Source of the DNA: Martinezella rhizogenes | GTDB taxonomy: Bacteria; Pseudomonadota; Alphaproteobacteria; Rhizobiales; Rhizobiaceae | DNA: 64,000 nucleotides | Assembly (NCBI RefSeq): GCF_007002745.1 | Contig: NZ_SGNY01000002.1 | Coordinates: 62,001-126,000 of the forward strand | Reading direction: 5' to 3' | Shown here: positions 26,616 through 35,124 of the stretch, piece after piece | Position numbering within the stretch: the stretch's first letter is position 1 | Layout: each line of letters begins with the position of its first letter | Notes under the pieces: model-generated | What the model was told of the DNA's origin: nothing | What the model saw: the letters and a program-made list of their open reading frames with translations, nothing else | The model's database searches: none | Program-made: the position numbers and the translations under genes

Positions 26616-26852
26616 AGGTTTTCCATTGGCAACGGACCGGAGGTGCGTGGGGCTTTACCCCCCTCTGTCCTGCCGGACATCTCCCCCTCAAGGGGGGAGA
26701 TCAATCTGGGGCAAGGTCTCGCCCATCTCAACCTCGGCGAATGAAGCGATGGTAATGCCGCTTGCCGATCTCCCCCCTTGAGGGGGAGATGTCCGGCAGG
26801 ACAGAGGGGGGTAAAGCCCCACGCACCCTTGACCCGTGCCAATGGACAACCT
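26616..26852. repeat. Large inverted-repeat element, copy 1
   Basis: Arms 26642-26702 and 26767-26827 are a perfect 61-bp inverted repeat; the similarity continues outward, imperfectly, to 26616 and 26852 (GGTTTTCCATTGGCA against TGCCAATGGACAACC). The 64-base centre (26703-26766) is unique within the element. Each arm holds nested mini-hairpins GTCCTGCCGGAC and CTCCCCCTCAAGGGGGGAG. A second copy in reverse orientation lies at 45233-45414 with a similar centre. No transposase is encoded. Confidence 0.92.
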
Positions 26853-26867
26853 CCTGAAAGCGAACAT

Positions 26868-27632
26868 CTAATCCGGCACCCGGTCAACAACAGCGATGAT
26901 CGGCCCCATGGGAAACAGCGTGTCGCGTCGCTTCATTGCGGGAATGTCGACGCTCGAAATCGTGCCGTCGAGATAAAGTGCGTTCGGCGCATCCAGCACA
27001 TCCCGAAACAGTGTGGCAAAATCGTAGAAGCGCACGGAATTTTCCGAAATGGCGAAATGCACCATGCCATCGCGGGAGACGCCGACGCCGTTGCGTCGCT
27101 TCAGGCTGTCGCTGTCGGGCAGAAATCGCGGATGCAGTTTGCCGTCGATCACCAGCATCGGCCCCGACTGGGTGGCGAAATCCGGCCTGGGGTCTGCCGC
27201 CAGATAGGCCTCAGTCTCCAGCACGGCGGCCGTCGTGTCTTTCAGATAAAACACGCCATTCGGCAGAAGGTGAAAATTGCCCCAGCCGCCCCGGGTGCTG
27301 ATCGACGAACGTTCCACGCCATTTTCGACAAACAGGCCAACCGGCGAATAGTCGGAATGATACATGCCGCCATTCATGGCGAAGATGCTGAACATATGCT
27401 GCCGCCAGAGCGCGGAGGACAGGTCGGCGAAGGAGCGATATCCCTGCCCGGAGACGTGATCGCGATCATAGATCCGGATGGTGTTCTTTGCCGGATCGAA
27501 ACTGCACACGGTGTAGCGACCGCCCGCATGGTCCATGCTTTTGCAAAAATCCGCCTGCCCGCCGGCCTGCGCCGAAAACGGCAGCAACAATGGCAACAGC
27601 AGCTTCGCCAGTCTTTTCATCGATCCGTTCAT
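26868..27632 (-). CDS. Phosphodiester glycosidase family (NAGPA/DUF2233) exported protein
   Basis: 254 aa from ATG 27632 (alternative ATG 27620). A signal peptide, MKRLAKLLLPLLLPFSAQA, directs export. The mature part follows the NAGPA fold: FAMNGGMYHSDYSPVGLFVENG (N-G-G-M-Y and G-L-x-V-x-x-G), NFHLLPNGVFYLKD, SGPMLVIDGKLHP and RRNGVGVSRDGMVHFAIS, ending with the DG strand ALYLDGTISSVDIPAM. The mammalian relative is the uncovering enzyme that removes GlcNAc from phosphodiesters; bacterial members are thought to trim glycan phosphodiesters, possibly in wall or teichoic-type polymers. The substrate here is unknown. It converges on the hypothetical gene across the inverted-repeat element. Confidence 0.87.
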   Translation of the reverse strand: MNGSMKRLAKLLLPLLLPFSAQAGGQADFCKSMDHAGGRYTVCSFDPAKNTIRIYDRDHVSGQGYRSFADLSSALWRQHMFSIFAMNGGMYHSDYSPVGLFVENGVERSSISTRGGWGNFHLLPNGVFYLKDTTAAVLETEAYLAADPRPDFATQSGPMLVIDGKLHPRFLPDSDSLKRRNGVGVSRDGMVHFAISENSVRFYDFATLFRDVLDAPNALYLDGTISSVDIPAMKRRDTLFPMGPIIAVVDRVPD

Positions 27633-27678
27633 GCCCACCCCGTGATTCTCGTCAGGGGAACATTCGCAGGGAAATTCA

Positions 27679-27717
27679 GTCAAAGAAAAGGCGTCACCCC
27701 TGTTTCAGGATGACGCC
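27679..27717 (-). terminator. Terminator of the entericidin-like gene
   Basis: On the minus strand GGCGTCA and TGACGCC form the outer stem, with a CCTG/CAGG inner stem, followed by TTTTCTTTG. It begins 23 bases after the stop codon of the small lipoprotein gene. Confidence 0.75.
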
Positions 27718-27739
27718 GCAACATTTAAGGGGAGTGCCG

Positions 27740-27901
27740 TTAGCGGCGGGCAGCGCGGTCCACATTGCGGCCGGCGTCCTGCGTCGCATCAACGGCATTC
27801 GCCGTATCCCGGCCCATGCCACGAATGGTGTTGCCGCAAGAGCTGAGCGTCACGACGGTCAACAGAGCCACGAAAACGGTCGAAAGAATGCGTGTAATCA
27901 T
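27740..27901 (-). CDS. Entericidin-like small lipoprotein
   Basis: 53 aa from ATG 27901 with GGAG 9 bases upstream; a longer frame reaches 27937 without a site. The N-terminus is a lipoprotein signal: hydrophobic LSTVFVALLTVVT and lipobox LSSC with the acylated cysteine at residue 22, then GNTIRGMGRDTANAVDATQDAGRNVDRAARR, a short amphipathic helix of the EcnA/EcnB type. Entericidins are small envelope lipoproteins, described in Enterobacteria as an antidote/toxin pair, though in rhizobia they are single genes induced under stress. Only one gene is present here. A terminator follows. Confidence 0.82.
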   Translation of the reverse strand: MITRILSTVFVALLTVVTLSSCGNTIRGMGRDTANAVDATQDAGRNVDRAARR

Positions 27902-28082
27902 TGAAATAACTCCCCTATGACTTGCCGTCCAAGGCAAGCGCCGATGTGATATGCGTCACAATAACGTGAGTCCCGAAAATCGGTTCCAGCGGCATTTCAA
28001 AAAATCCCGTCGATGAAAATTAACAGGGTGTTGAAGTTCACGAGGGAAACTCCACACCTGGATCATGGCTGAGGAAAATACC

Positions 28083-28868
28083 GTGGGTGATATGACTGAC
28101 ATCAACAATCGGCTTCTGGTGATGACGGCAGGCGGCGTGAACCCCAATATCATGATCAACGCGCTGGCCGACCGTTTCCCGGATATTCACGTCTTTGTCG
28201 AACAACCCGAAAGCAAATCGGTCATTCTCAGGCGGCGGGCGCGTCGGCTCGGCTGGTTTGTCGCCGCCGGCCAGCTGGCGACGATGGTCGCCTCCCGGCT
28301 CGGCAAACGCTTCACGGTTAAAAGAAGCCATCAGATCATCGCCGAGCACGGTCTTTCCGCCGAACTTGGCGATACCGTTCCCGTCACGCAATTTGCCTCG
28401 CTGAACGACGAGGAATGCCACAGGGCCGCCAATCTGCTGAAGCCGGCGGCGATTTTCACCATTTCCTGCCGGCTTTTGAAGCCCGCGACGCTGCAGGCCC
28501 TGCAATGCCCGGTCATCAATTTCCACGCCGGCATCAATCCCGCCTATCGCGGCCAGATGGGCGGGTATTGGGCACTGGTGGAAAAGGACCGCGGCAACTT
28601 CGGTGCAACCGTACATCTGGTTGACAAGGGCGTGGATACCGGCGCCACGCTTTACGAAAAACGGCTGAAACCCTCGCCTTCAGATACGATTGCCACCTAT
28701 CCGCTGCTTCTCACCGCAGCCTCGGTGGATATCGCCGTCAACGCGGTCGAAGACGCATTATCCGGCAGCCTCGCACCACAGCCGCCCTCACCCGGAAAAT
28801 CGGTACTGCGCTTTCCGCCGACGATCTGGACCTGGCTCTGGAACGGCCTGACAAAACGGATCTGGTGA
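28083..28868 (+). CDS. Formyltransferase-fold protein (Fmt/PurN-like), unknown substrate
   Basis: Starts considered: GTG 28083 (GAGG 8 bases upstream, chosen), ATG 28065 and ATG 28092. About 261 aa. The formyltransferase core is recognised by INFHAGINPAYRGQMGGYWALVEKD, which carries the catalytic Asn-x-His and the folate-binding region, and by ATVHLVDKGVDTGATL with the conserved D-x-G. The N-terminal ~100 residues are a Rossmann-like half. It resembles methionyl-tRNA or sugar-N formyltransferases (WbkC type) rather than PurN, but lacks the C-terminal tRNA-binding domain of Fmt. The adjacent gene encodes a methylenetetrahydrofolate reductase homologue, which fits a one-carbon theme. The acceptor is unknown. 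Confidence 0.8.
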   Translation: MGDMTDINNRLLVMTAGGVNPNIMINALADRFPDIHVFVEQPESKSVILRRRARRLGWFVAAGQLATMVASRLGKRFTVKRSHQIIAEHGLSAELGDTVPVTQFASLNDEECHRAANLLKPAAIFTISCRLLKPATLQALQCPVINFHAGINPAYRGQMGGYWALVEKDRGNFGATVHLVDKGVDTGATLYEKRLKPSPSDTIATYPLLLTAASVDIAVNAVEDALSGSLAPQPPSPGKSVLRFPPTIWTWLWNGLTKRIW

Positions 28869-28974
28869 TCCCGCGCTGCATCGTGTTGCCAAGCTTCGTC
28901 GCAGATGCAGGGCTGTATTGCCGCATCAGGCACAGACGGCACCGAAAAAAAGATGCATGATAATCAAAAGGACC

Positions 28975-29877
28975 ATGCACAAATTGCCCGACATTTCCGC
29001 CTCCTCCATCATCCCCGCCTCCATCGAAGCCTCACCCGCACACGTGCTTGGCCCGGCAAGCCTTGCCGGTCTCTTTCCGCAGGGCGTGCGCGTCTATCTG
29101 ACCGACACCGGCACAGCCTCGCAGGTGAAGCTTGTCGATGCAGCAAGACATCTGCGCGATCTCGGTTATGAGCCTGTGCCGCATCTTGCGGCGCGGCGCA
29201 TCCCGTCACGCGCGGAGTTTGAAGAACAGGTGAAGCGGCTGGCGGACGAAGCCGGCGTATCGGATGTGCTGGTTGTCGGCGGCGGCGTCGACAGGCCGGC
29301 CGGTCCCTTCGCGTCCAGCATGGATATGCTGTCCACCGGCATTTTCGACCGTTATGGAATAAGCCAGATCGCCATCGCCGGCCATCCCGAAGGCAGCCCG
29401 GATTTCAGCGAGGAGACGGCAATTGCCGCGCTGCGGCTGAAGCGTGATTTTGCGCAAAGAAGCGATGCGACGATGCGCATCGTCACCCAGTTCGGTTTCG
29501 ATGCAGCCCGTTTCATCGCCTGGGCGGAAGGGCTTGCCGCATCAGGCATCGATCTGCCGGTGCATATCGGCGTTTCCGGCCCGGCCAAGATCACGACGCT
29601 GTTGAAATATGCAGCACTATGCGGTGTCGGCAATTCCATTGCCTATCTGAAGAAAAACGCGCTCTCCCTCACGACGCTGGCCAAGGGCCATTCGCCGGAA
29701 AGCGTCGTCGGACCGATCGAGCGGCACTGGCAGGCCAATCCGCAAGGGCCGATCCGGCAAATTCATGTCTTTCCGTTTGGCGGCCTGCAGAATTCGGCCG
29801 ACTGGCTGGTTAATCGCGGAAGCTGGCAAACGGGCATTGCAGACCGTTCGGCATCACCGGATTCCGTCGCGGTCTGA
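28975..29877 (+). CDS. Methylenetetrahydrofolate reductase-like protein
   Basis: ATG 28975 (AAAAGGACC immediately upstream; ATG 28957 is an alternative), 300 aa. It is a TIM-barrel protein with MetF-type features: an N-terminal SIEASP that could match the catalytic Glu motif S-F-E-F-F-P, VSDVLVVGGGVDRPAG (FAD/pterin strand, matching L-R-G-D-P), GISQIAIAGHPEGSPDF (matching vaGyPE.Hpe, a strong MTHFR hallmark), and RIVTQFGFDAARFIAWAEGL (Q-x-x-F-d). It is not the standard MetF, since the N-terminus is divergent; similar proteins accompany THF-dependent demethylases (O- and N-demethylation). No demethylase is in this window. Transcribed with the formyltransferase gene (106 bases apart), facing a LysR gene. 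Confidence 0.82.
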   Translation: MHKLPDISASSIIPASIEASPAHVLGPASLAGLFPQGVRVYLTDTGTASQVKLVDAARHLRDLGYEPVPHLAARRIPSRAEFEEQVKRLADEAGVSDVLVVGGGVDRPAGPFASSMDMLSTGIFDRYGISQIAIAGHPEGSPDFSEETAIAALRLKRDFAQRSDATMRIVTQFGFDAARFIAWAEGLAASGIDLPVHIGVSGPAKITTLLKYAALCGVGNSIAYLKKNALSLTTLAKGHSPESVVGPIERHWQANPQGPIRQIHVFPFGGLQNSADWLVNRGSWQTGIADRSASPDSVAV

Positions 29878-29930
29878 AACATGCCTGCCCGCGCGCCCGG
29901 CCTTAAGACCACCGTGCAGGCCTGGCCATG

Positions 29931-30827
29931 TCACGCCGCCTTGGCAACCTCGACAAAGGCGCTGCGAATGCTCTCCGCCACCGCAAGCACCGGACGTGAC
30001 GCCTTGTCGCCCATGATCAGGCGGATATCGAAACAGCCAAGTTCCGGCAGGCCTTCCTTGTCGCCCAGAATGACCATGTCGTTCAACACGTAGGATCGCG
30101 GCAAAGGCGCGATGGCAAGATCGGCGGCAATCGCCGCGCGCTGCGCCATCGTATGACCACTGAGATAAGCCACCCGGAAATTGCGCCCGCGCCTCTCCAG
30201 CGAATTGATCGCCTCCGAACGCCAGATGCAGCCTTCTTCCCAGATCGAAATCGGCAGCGGATCGCGCAGATAAGCCGTGCCGCATTTCGCACCCGCCCAG
30301 ACGAGGCGTTCGCGCATAAGCACCTCGCCCGTGTCCCTGAGCGGATGCGAGGCGCAGTTGACGAGGGCCAGATCAAGCCGTTGCTCGTCCATGCGCTTGT
30401 AGAGATTGGAACTGGAATCGATGGTGACGTCGATCATGATGCCGGGGAAAGCCTCGGCAAAGCGCTTGAGAATGCCTGGCAGCAGGCCACGCTCGCCGAT
30501 ATCCTCCGGCGCGCCGAGACGCACCACACCGGAGAGCTCGGGCATGACGAAACGCGACACGGCTTCATTGGAGAGCGCGATCATGCGGCGCGCATAGGTC
30601 AGCAGCGTCTCGCCATGCGCGGTCAATGTTACCGAGCGGGCATCGCGCAGGAACAATGTCGTCTTCAACTGTTCCTCAAGCTTCTTGATCTGCATGGAAA
30701 CGGCCGAGGGCGTCCTGAACACCACTTCCGCGGCGGTGGAGAAATTTCCCGTTTCCGCAATCGCGACGAAGGTTCTCAATATGTCGTTATCCAGCAACGG
30801 CAGCGGTTGGCGGAAAGTCACGGTCAT
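29931..30827 (-). CDS. LysR-family transcriptional regulator
   Basis: 298 aa from ATG 30827 with AAGGTG 7 bases upstream; the open frame goes further upstream to 30974 but over a region with no coding character. The N-terminal winged helix-turn-helix shows IAETGNFSTAAEVVFRTPSAVSMQIKKLEEQLKTTLFLRD (residues 23-62), then the linker helix and a periplasmic-binding-fold effector domain with PGIMIDVTIDSSSNLYKRMDEQRLDLALVN. It faces the formyltransferase-MTHFR gene pair tail to tail and is divergent from the DUF1127 gene. The repeated TGAATGA/TCATTCA motif at 31000-31036 is a candidate site but lies about 170 bases upstream, closer to the DUF1127 gene. Effector unknown. Confidence 0.93.
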   Translation of the reverse strand: MTVTFRQPLPLLDNDILRTFVAIAETGNFSTAAEVVFRTPSAVSMQIKKLEEQLKTTLFLRDARSVTLTAHGETLLTYARRMIALSNEAVSRFVMPELSGVVRLGAPEDIGERGLLPGILKRFAEAFPGIMIDVTIDSSSNLYKRMDEQRLDLALVNCASHPLRDTGEVLMRERLVWAGAKCGTAYLRDPLPISIWEEGCIWRSEAINSLERRGRNFRVAYLSGHTMAQRAAIAADLAIAPLPRSYVLNDMVILGDKEGLPELGCFDIRLIMGDKASRPVLAVAESIRSAFVEVAKAA

Positions 30828-30999
30828 GGCACGCACCTTCAAATATTTTGATTTATAGATGGATATCATTTCGTTTGATTGAATGTCAACAAGCGCGCAC
30901 CATCCGGATATCGAATGACAGGGCGCAAAAAAGCTTGCTGTGACGAAGCACCGAACTGCCCTCATGGGATCCACGCGCAGCCGGCAGGCAATCCGTCAG

Positions 31000-31036
31000 T
31001 CATTCAGATAATTGATGAATGATATGAAATTCATTC
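31000..31036. promoter_or_regulatory. Operator-like triple TCATTCA/TGAATGA motif
   Basis: TCATTCA (31000-31006) and TGAATGA (31016-31022) are a perfect inverted repeat with a 9-base spacer, and a third half-site TTCATTC follows at 31030-31036. It lies in the gap between the divergent LysR and DUF1127 genes, upstream of the latter's start at 31109. Confidence 0.6.
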
Positions 31037-31108
31037 TCTTGTTTGATGAAACATCCAGGCGCATATCGACGGCGCAAATCAATCGTGGTTCAGGAAAGGA
31101 TCAAGGAC

Positions 31109-31327
31109 ATGACCATGATACACTATCTCCCGGCGGCGAACCGCTCCCCGCATCGTCCCTCTTCCAATGGCTGGCTTCATCGCCTGTCAGGCCACGTTTC
31201 TGCTCTTTACAGATCATGGCGTCGTGCCCGGATGTTGCGTGCGCTTGAGGCATTGCCGCCTGAAACATTGAAGGATATCGGATGGCCGACCACAGACAAT
31301 TATCGCACAAGTGCCATTCGCAAATGA
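31109..31327 (+). CDS. DUF1127 small arginine-rich protein (72 aa)
   Basis: ATG 31109 with AAAGGA 9 bases upstream. The C-terminal half carries the DUF1127 motif: LYRSWRRARMLRALEALPPETLKDIGWPTTDNY (residues 35-67), with the conserved W-R, L-x-x-L-x-x-x-x-L-x-D-I-G pattern. The N-terminal ~30 residues are variable and basic. In Agrobacterium, short DUF1127 proteins influence phosphate and carbon metabolism through RNA turnover, and in other bacteria they are small regulators; longer ones of this type are usually uncharacterised. The gene is single, divergent from LysR, with a run of inverted half-sites upstream. Confidence 0.85.
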   Translation: MTMIHYLPAANRSPHRPSSNGWLHRLSGHVSALYRSWRRARMLRALEALPPETLKDIGWPTTDNYRTSAIRK

Positions 31328-31488
31328 TCTCTGACCGGTGGCTCGCAGCTATTTTGAGACTTGCGAGCCATCTCTTCCCGTGCCAATACGCTCCGGCAAC
31401 GGCGTAAAAAAGCCTGCCTGTTTTACATGCGACACGACGCCTTTTTAAAAGGCTTGTCGCAAATTTTGCATATTTCAAAAGCGATTTT

Positions 31489-31517
31489 TTGACAGGCCCG
31501 ATTCCACGGCGTATTTT
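31489..31517 (+). promoter_or_regulatory. Sigma-70-type promoter for the GlxA-family regulator
   Basis: TTGACA (31489-31494) and TATTTT (31512-31517) with a 17-base spacer. Transcription would start near 31524, giving a leader of about 75 bases before the chosen start at 31599. Confidence 0.6.
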
Positions 31518-31598
31518 TCGTTAAAGATGTCGGAAACAGGACATCCAGAAGACCGATTCCAAGGGAGGAATTGCGTATTCGCAACGGAGCACGGGCAA

Positions 31599-32639
31599 AT
31601 GAGCAAAAACTCCCAGAAGAAACGCTCAATCGTCTTTTTTCTCATTCCGCAATTTACCATGCTGCCGTTCGCCGCAGCGGTTGAAACGCTTCGCATCGCC
31701 AACCGAATGTTGGGCTATCAGGCCTACGAATGGCGCATCGCTTCGCTCGATGGCCAGAAGGTCATGTCTTCAAGCGGCATCTGTCTCGAGGTCGACACCT
31801 GTCTCGCCGACGAGCGGCGGTATGTGAGCGGCGAAAACCGCGCAGAAATGGCCATCATCTGTTCGGGCATCGATGTGGACCAGCACATCAACAAGTCCGT
31901 CAATGCCTGGCTGCGCGAAGCCTATAATCGCGGCATCGCCATCGGCAGCCTCTGTACCGCCGCCCATATCCTTGCACAGGCAGGCCTGCTGAACGGCAAG
32001 CGCTGTGCGATCCACTGGGAAAATCTGCCGGGTTTTTCCGAAGCCTTTCCGCAGGTGGAAGTTTATGCCGATCTCTTCGAAGTCGACAGCAACATCTACA
32101 CCTGCGCCGGCGGCACGGCCTCGCTTGACATGATGCTGAGCCTGATCGGCCAGGATTTCGGCGAAAACCTCGTCAACCGCGTCTGCGAACAGCAATTGAC
32201 CGACCGGGTGCGCAGCCCCAACGACCGCCAGCGCCTGCCGCTGCGCGCCCGCCTCGGCGTGCAGAACAGCAAGGTCCTGTCGATTATCGAATTGATGGAA
32301 GGCAATCTCGCCGAGCCGCTGTCGCTGCTTGACATAGCCGATGCCGCCGATCTGTCACGCCGGCAGGTGGAGCGCCTGTTCCGTCAGGAAATGGGCCGCT
32401 CGCCCGCCCGCTATTACCTCGAAATCCGCCTCGACCGCGCCCGTCACCTGCTCGTGCAATCGGCCATGCCGGTTGTCGAAGTCGCCGTCGCCTGCGGTTT
32501 CGTCTCGGCCTCGCATTTCTCCAAGTGTTATCGCGAAATCTACAATCGGACACCGCAGCAGGAACGCGCCGAACGCAAGCTGCTGATCAGTGCCTCGCGA
32601 ATGGCAATGGCGAGCCAGGGTGGCAAGGCCGCGCATTGA
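31599..32639 (+). CDS. GlxA/GbdR-type transcriptional regulator (DJ-1/PfpI-like and AraC HTH)
   Basis: 346 aa from ATG 31599 (GGAG 9 bases upstream; the ATG at 31527 lies right at the predicted transcription start). The N-terminal ~200 residues are a DJ-1/PfpI-like domain with FFLIPQFTMLPFAAAVETLRIANRM and the elbow GSLCTAAHILAQAGLLNGKR. The C-terminal AraC DNA-binding domain shows both helix-turn-helix motifs: EPLSLLDIADAADLSRRQVERLFRQ and EVAVACGFVSASHFSKCYREIYNRTPQQER. The HWENLPGFSEAFP stretch is typical of the GbdR/CdhR group that responds to glycine betaine, dimethylglycine or carnitine. I infer a role in methylamine or betaine regulation; a link to the neighbouring one-carbon genes is possible but unproven. 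Confidence 0.88.
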   Translation: MSKNSQKKRSIVFFLIPQFTMLPFAAAVETLRIANRMLGYQAYEWRIASLDGQKVMSSSGICLEVDTCLADERRYVSGENRAEMAIICSGIDVDQHINKSVNAWLREAYNRGIAIGSLCTAAHILAQAGLLNGKRCAIHWENLPGFSEAFPQVEVYADLFEVDSNIYTCAGGTASLDMMLSLIGQDFGENLVNRVCEQQLTDRVRSPNDRQRLPLRARLGVQNSKVLSIIELMEGNLAEPLSLLDIADAADLSRRQVERLFRQEMGRSPARYYLEIRLDRARHLLVQSAMPVVEVAVACGFVSASHFSKCYREIYNRTPQQERAERKLLISASRMAMASQGGKAAH

Positions 32640-32692
32640 ATGCGGGCTGAATGCCGCAAACGCGACGGAGCTTGTTTCAGGATAAAAAACCT

Positions 32693-32812
32693 CTCCTCCG
32701 TCATGCCGGACTTGATCCGGCATCCAGTCACGGCGCGTCTGCGCCGTGAGAAGAGTCTTTCGCGATCAAGGACTTGATCGCACTGGACCCCGGATCAAGT
32801 CCGGGGTGACGG
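32693..32812. repeat. RIME-like multi-hairpin intergenic repeat, copy B
   Basis: Second copy of the 7506-7624 repeat, in the same orientation, with few substitutions (for example GACCTGATC against GACTTGATC). It keeps the same series of palindromes, and lies between the convergent GlxA-type regulator and nnr genes. Confidence 0.85.
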
Positions 32813-32880
32813 AGTGGGGATGATGGAACTTTGCTAAACCACCGAATCTGTCAGCGGCTAGCAAACACAATCAGACAAAT

Positions 32881-34356
32881 TCACCCAAACGGCCGGACCG
32901 CATGGGCAAGGTCCTCCGCCGTCAAGCCGTCGCCTGCCCGGTGGCCGGCCTCGCCATGCAGCCAGACCCCGGCCGCAGAGGCTTCGAAGGCGGGAGCTCC
33001 CTGCGCCAGCAGCGCGCCGATGATACCGGCCAGCACATCCCCTGATCCGGCCGTCGCAAGGCTCGCCGGCGCATTGGTGTTGACCAGCGCCCGGCCGTCG
33101 GGTGCGGCGATCACCGTATCCGCGCCCTTATAGACCAGCACCGCACCGCTACGCGCCGAAGCAACCTGCGCCTTCTCGATCTTGCTCAATCCGGCATCTG
33201 CAGCGAGATCGGGAAACAGCCGCGCAAACTCTCCCTCATGCGGTGTCAGCACGAATTTGCCCGTACCGGATGTAACCTGCTCGAACAGGGTCTCCGGGCA
33301 ATCCCTGAAAGCGGTGATCGCATCGGCATCCAGCACCACCGCCCTGTCCCCAAGCAGGGACACGAACTGCCGCGCCTTTTCTAAATCGCCGAAACCCGGG
33401 CCAAGAACGAAAGTACCGTGACGCCGGTCATCCAGCCACAGCCGTAAATCATCGGCATCGTCCAAAGGCGAGTTCATAACCGCCGTCAGCATCATCGATA
33501 ACACGTCCAGCGCTGCACGCGGGGCAGCGACGGTCACGATCCCCGCCCCCGCCTTCAACGCCGCAAGCGCCGTCATGCGGCTTGCCCCGGTCGCATGCGC
33601 CGGTCCGGCAAAGACCGTCAAATGCCCGCGGCGGAATTTATGGGTTTCCATATCGGCGCGCGGCAAGGCATGCCGCCACACAAGCGGATCATTTTCCGAA
33701 ATTGAACCCGCATGGGCAGCGAGGATGCGGGCGGGAATGCCGATATCGAAGACCTCAAGCACCCCGCACAGCTCGCGCCCCGGCATCAGCAGGTGACCGG
33801 GCTTGCGCGCCATGAAAGTCACGGTTCGATCTGCCCTGAACGATGCACCGAGAGGCACGCCACGCCGGCCGCAGAGGCCCGAGGGCAGATCAACGGCAAG
33901 CACACGCACGCCCGCCTTTGCTACCGCCGCGATCACATCGGCAAGTTCGCCTGGAATATCACGTGACAGGCCAGCCCCGAAAACCGCATCAATCACCATG
34001 TCGCCGCCAACAGGCACATAATCGCCAAGCGGCAATGGCGTCACCCCGCTCCGCTCGAATGCCGTCCGCGCATCGCCCCTGAGCGCCGCCATATCGCCAA
34101 GATGATAAACCGCAACGGCTGCGCCACTCTGCAAAAGCACCCGCGCCGCCACATAACCGTCGCCGCCATTATTGCCGCCACCGCAAAGCACGACGAAACG
34201 CAGCGCCTGCGGATAATGGCGCAGGGCCGAGGCGGCAACCGCCTGCCCCGCCCGCTCCATCAGGTCATATAGTGGAATGCCGGACTGCCCGGCCGTCGCA
34301 TCGATGCGGGCCATCACAACCGGGTCGATCAGGAAGAGCTGCGAAAGGGATGTCAT
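32881..34356 (-). CDS. nnr: Bifunctional NAD(P)H-hydrate epimerase and ADP-dependent dehydratase
   Basis: 491 aa, ATG 34356. The N-terminal YjeF_N domain (about 1-215) epimerises R-NAD(P)HX to S-NAD(P)HX: FVVLCGGGNNGGDGYVAARVLL and VDLPSGLCG. The C-terminal carbohydrate-kinase-like domain (about 235-490) dehydrates S-NAD(P)HX with ADP: AGIVTVAAPRAALD, VLGPGFGD, LTPHEGEFARLFP and NTNAPASLATAGSGDVLAGIIGALLAQG. Both catalytic halves are intact, so the enzyme should repair damaged NADH and NADPH. The gene is single, opposite in direction to glnB, and its 3' end faces repeat copy B. Confidence 0.95.
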   Translation of the reverse strand: MTSLSQLFLIDPVVMARIDATAGQSGIPLYDLMERAGQAVAASALRHYPQALRFVVLCGGGNNGGDGYVAARVLLQSGAAVAVYHLGDMAALRGDARTAFERSGVTPLPLGDYVPVGGDMVIDAVFGAGLSRDIPGELADVIAAVAKAGVRVLAVDLPSGLCGRRGVPLGASFRADRTVTFMARKPGHLLMPGRELCGVLEVFDIGIPARILAAHAGSISENDPLVWRHALPRADMETHKFRRGHLTVFAGPAHATGASRMTALAALKAGAGIVTVAAPRAALDVLSMMLTAVMNSPLDDADDLRLWLDDRRHGTFVLGPGFGDLEKARQFVSLLGDRAVVLDADAITAFRDCPETLFEQVTSGTGKFVLTPHEGEFARLFPDLAADAGLSKIEKAQVASARSGAVLVYKGADTVIAAPDGRALVNTNAPASLATAGSGDVLAGIIGALLAQGAPAFEASAAGVWLHGEAGHRAGDGLTAEDLAHAVRPFG

Positions 34357-35053
<697 letters not shown>

Positions 35054-35124
35054 TCAAGAAGGTCCCGGGCCGGGGAGGCTTGGGTTTTCACCTCGTCATC
35101 ATCACACTCAAGGAAAACGTTTAA

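Noticed and set aside
26616..26852. Large inverted repeats as ends of an insertion sequence or transposon.
   Set aside because: The centre is only 64 bases, with no transposase and no clear target-site duplication seen. A miniature element remains possible but is not shown.
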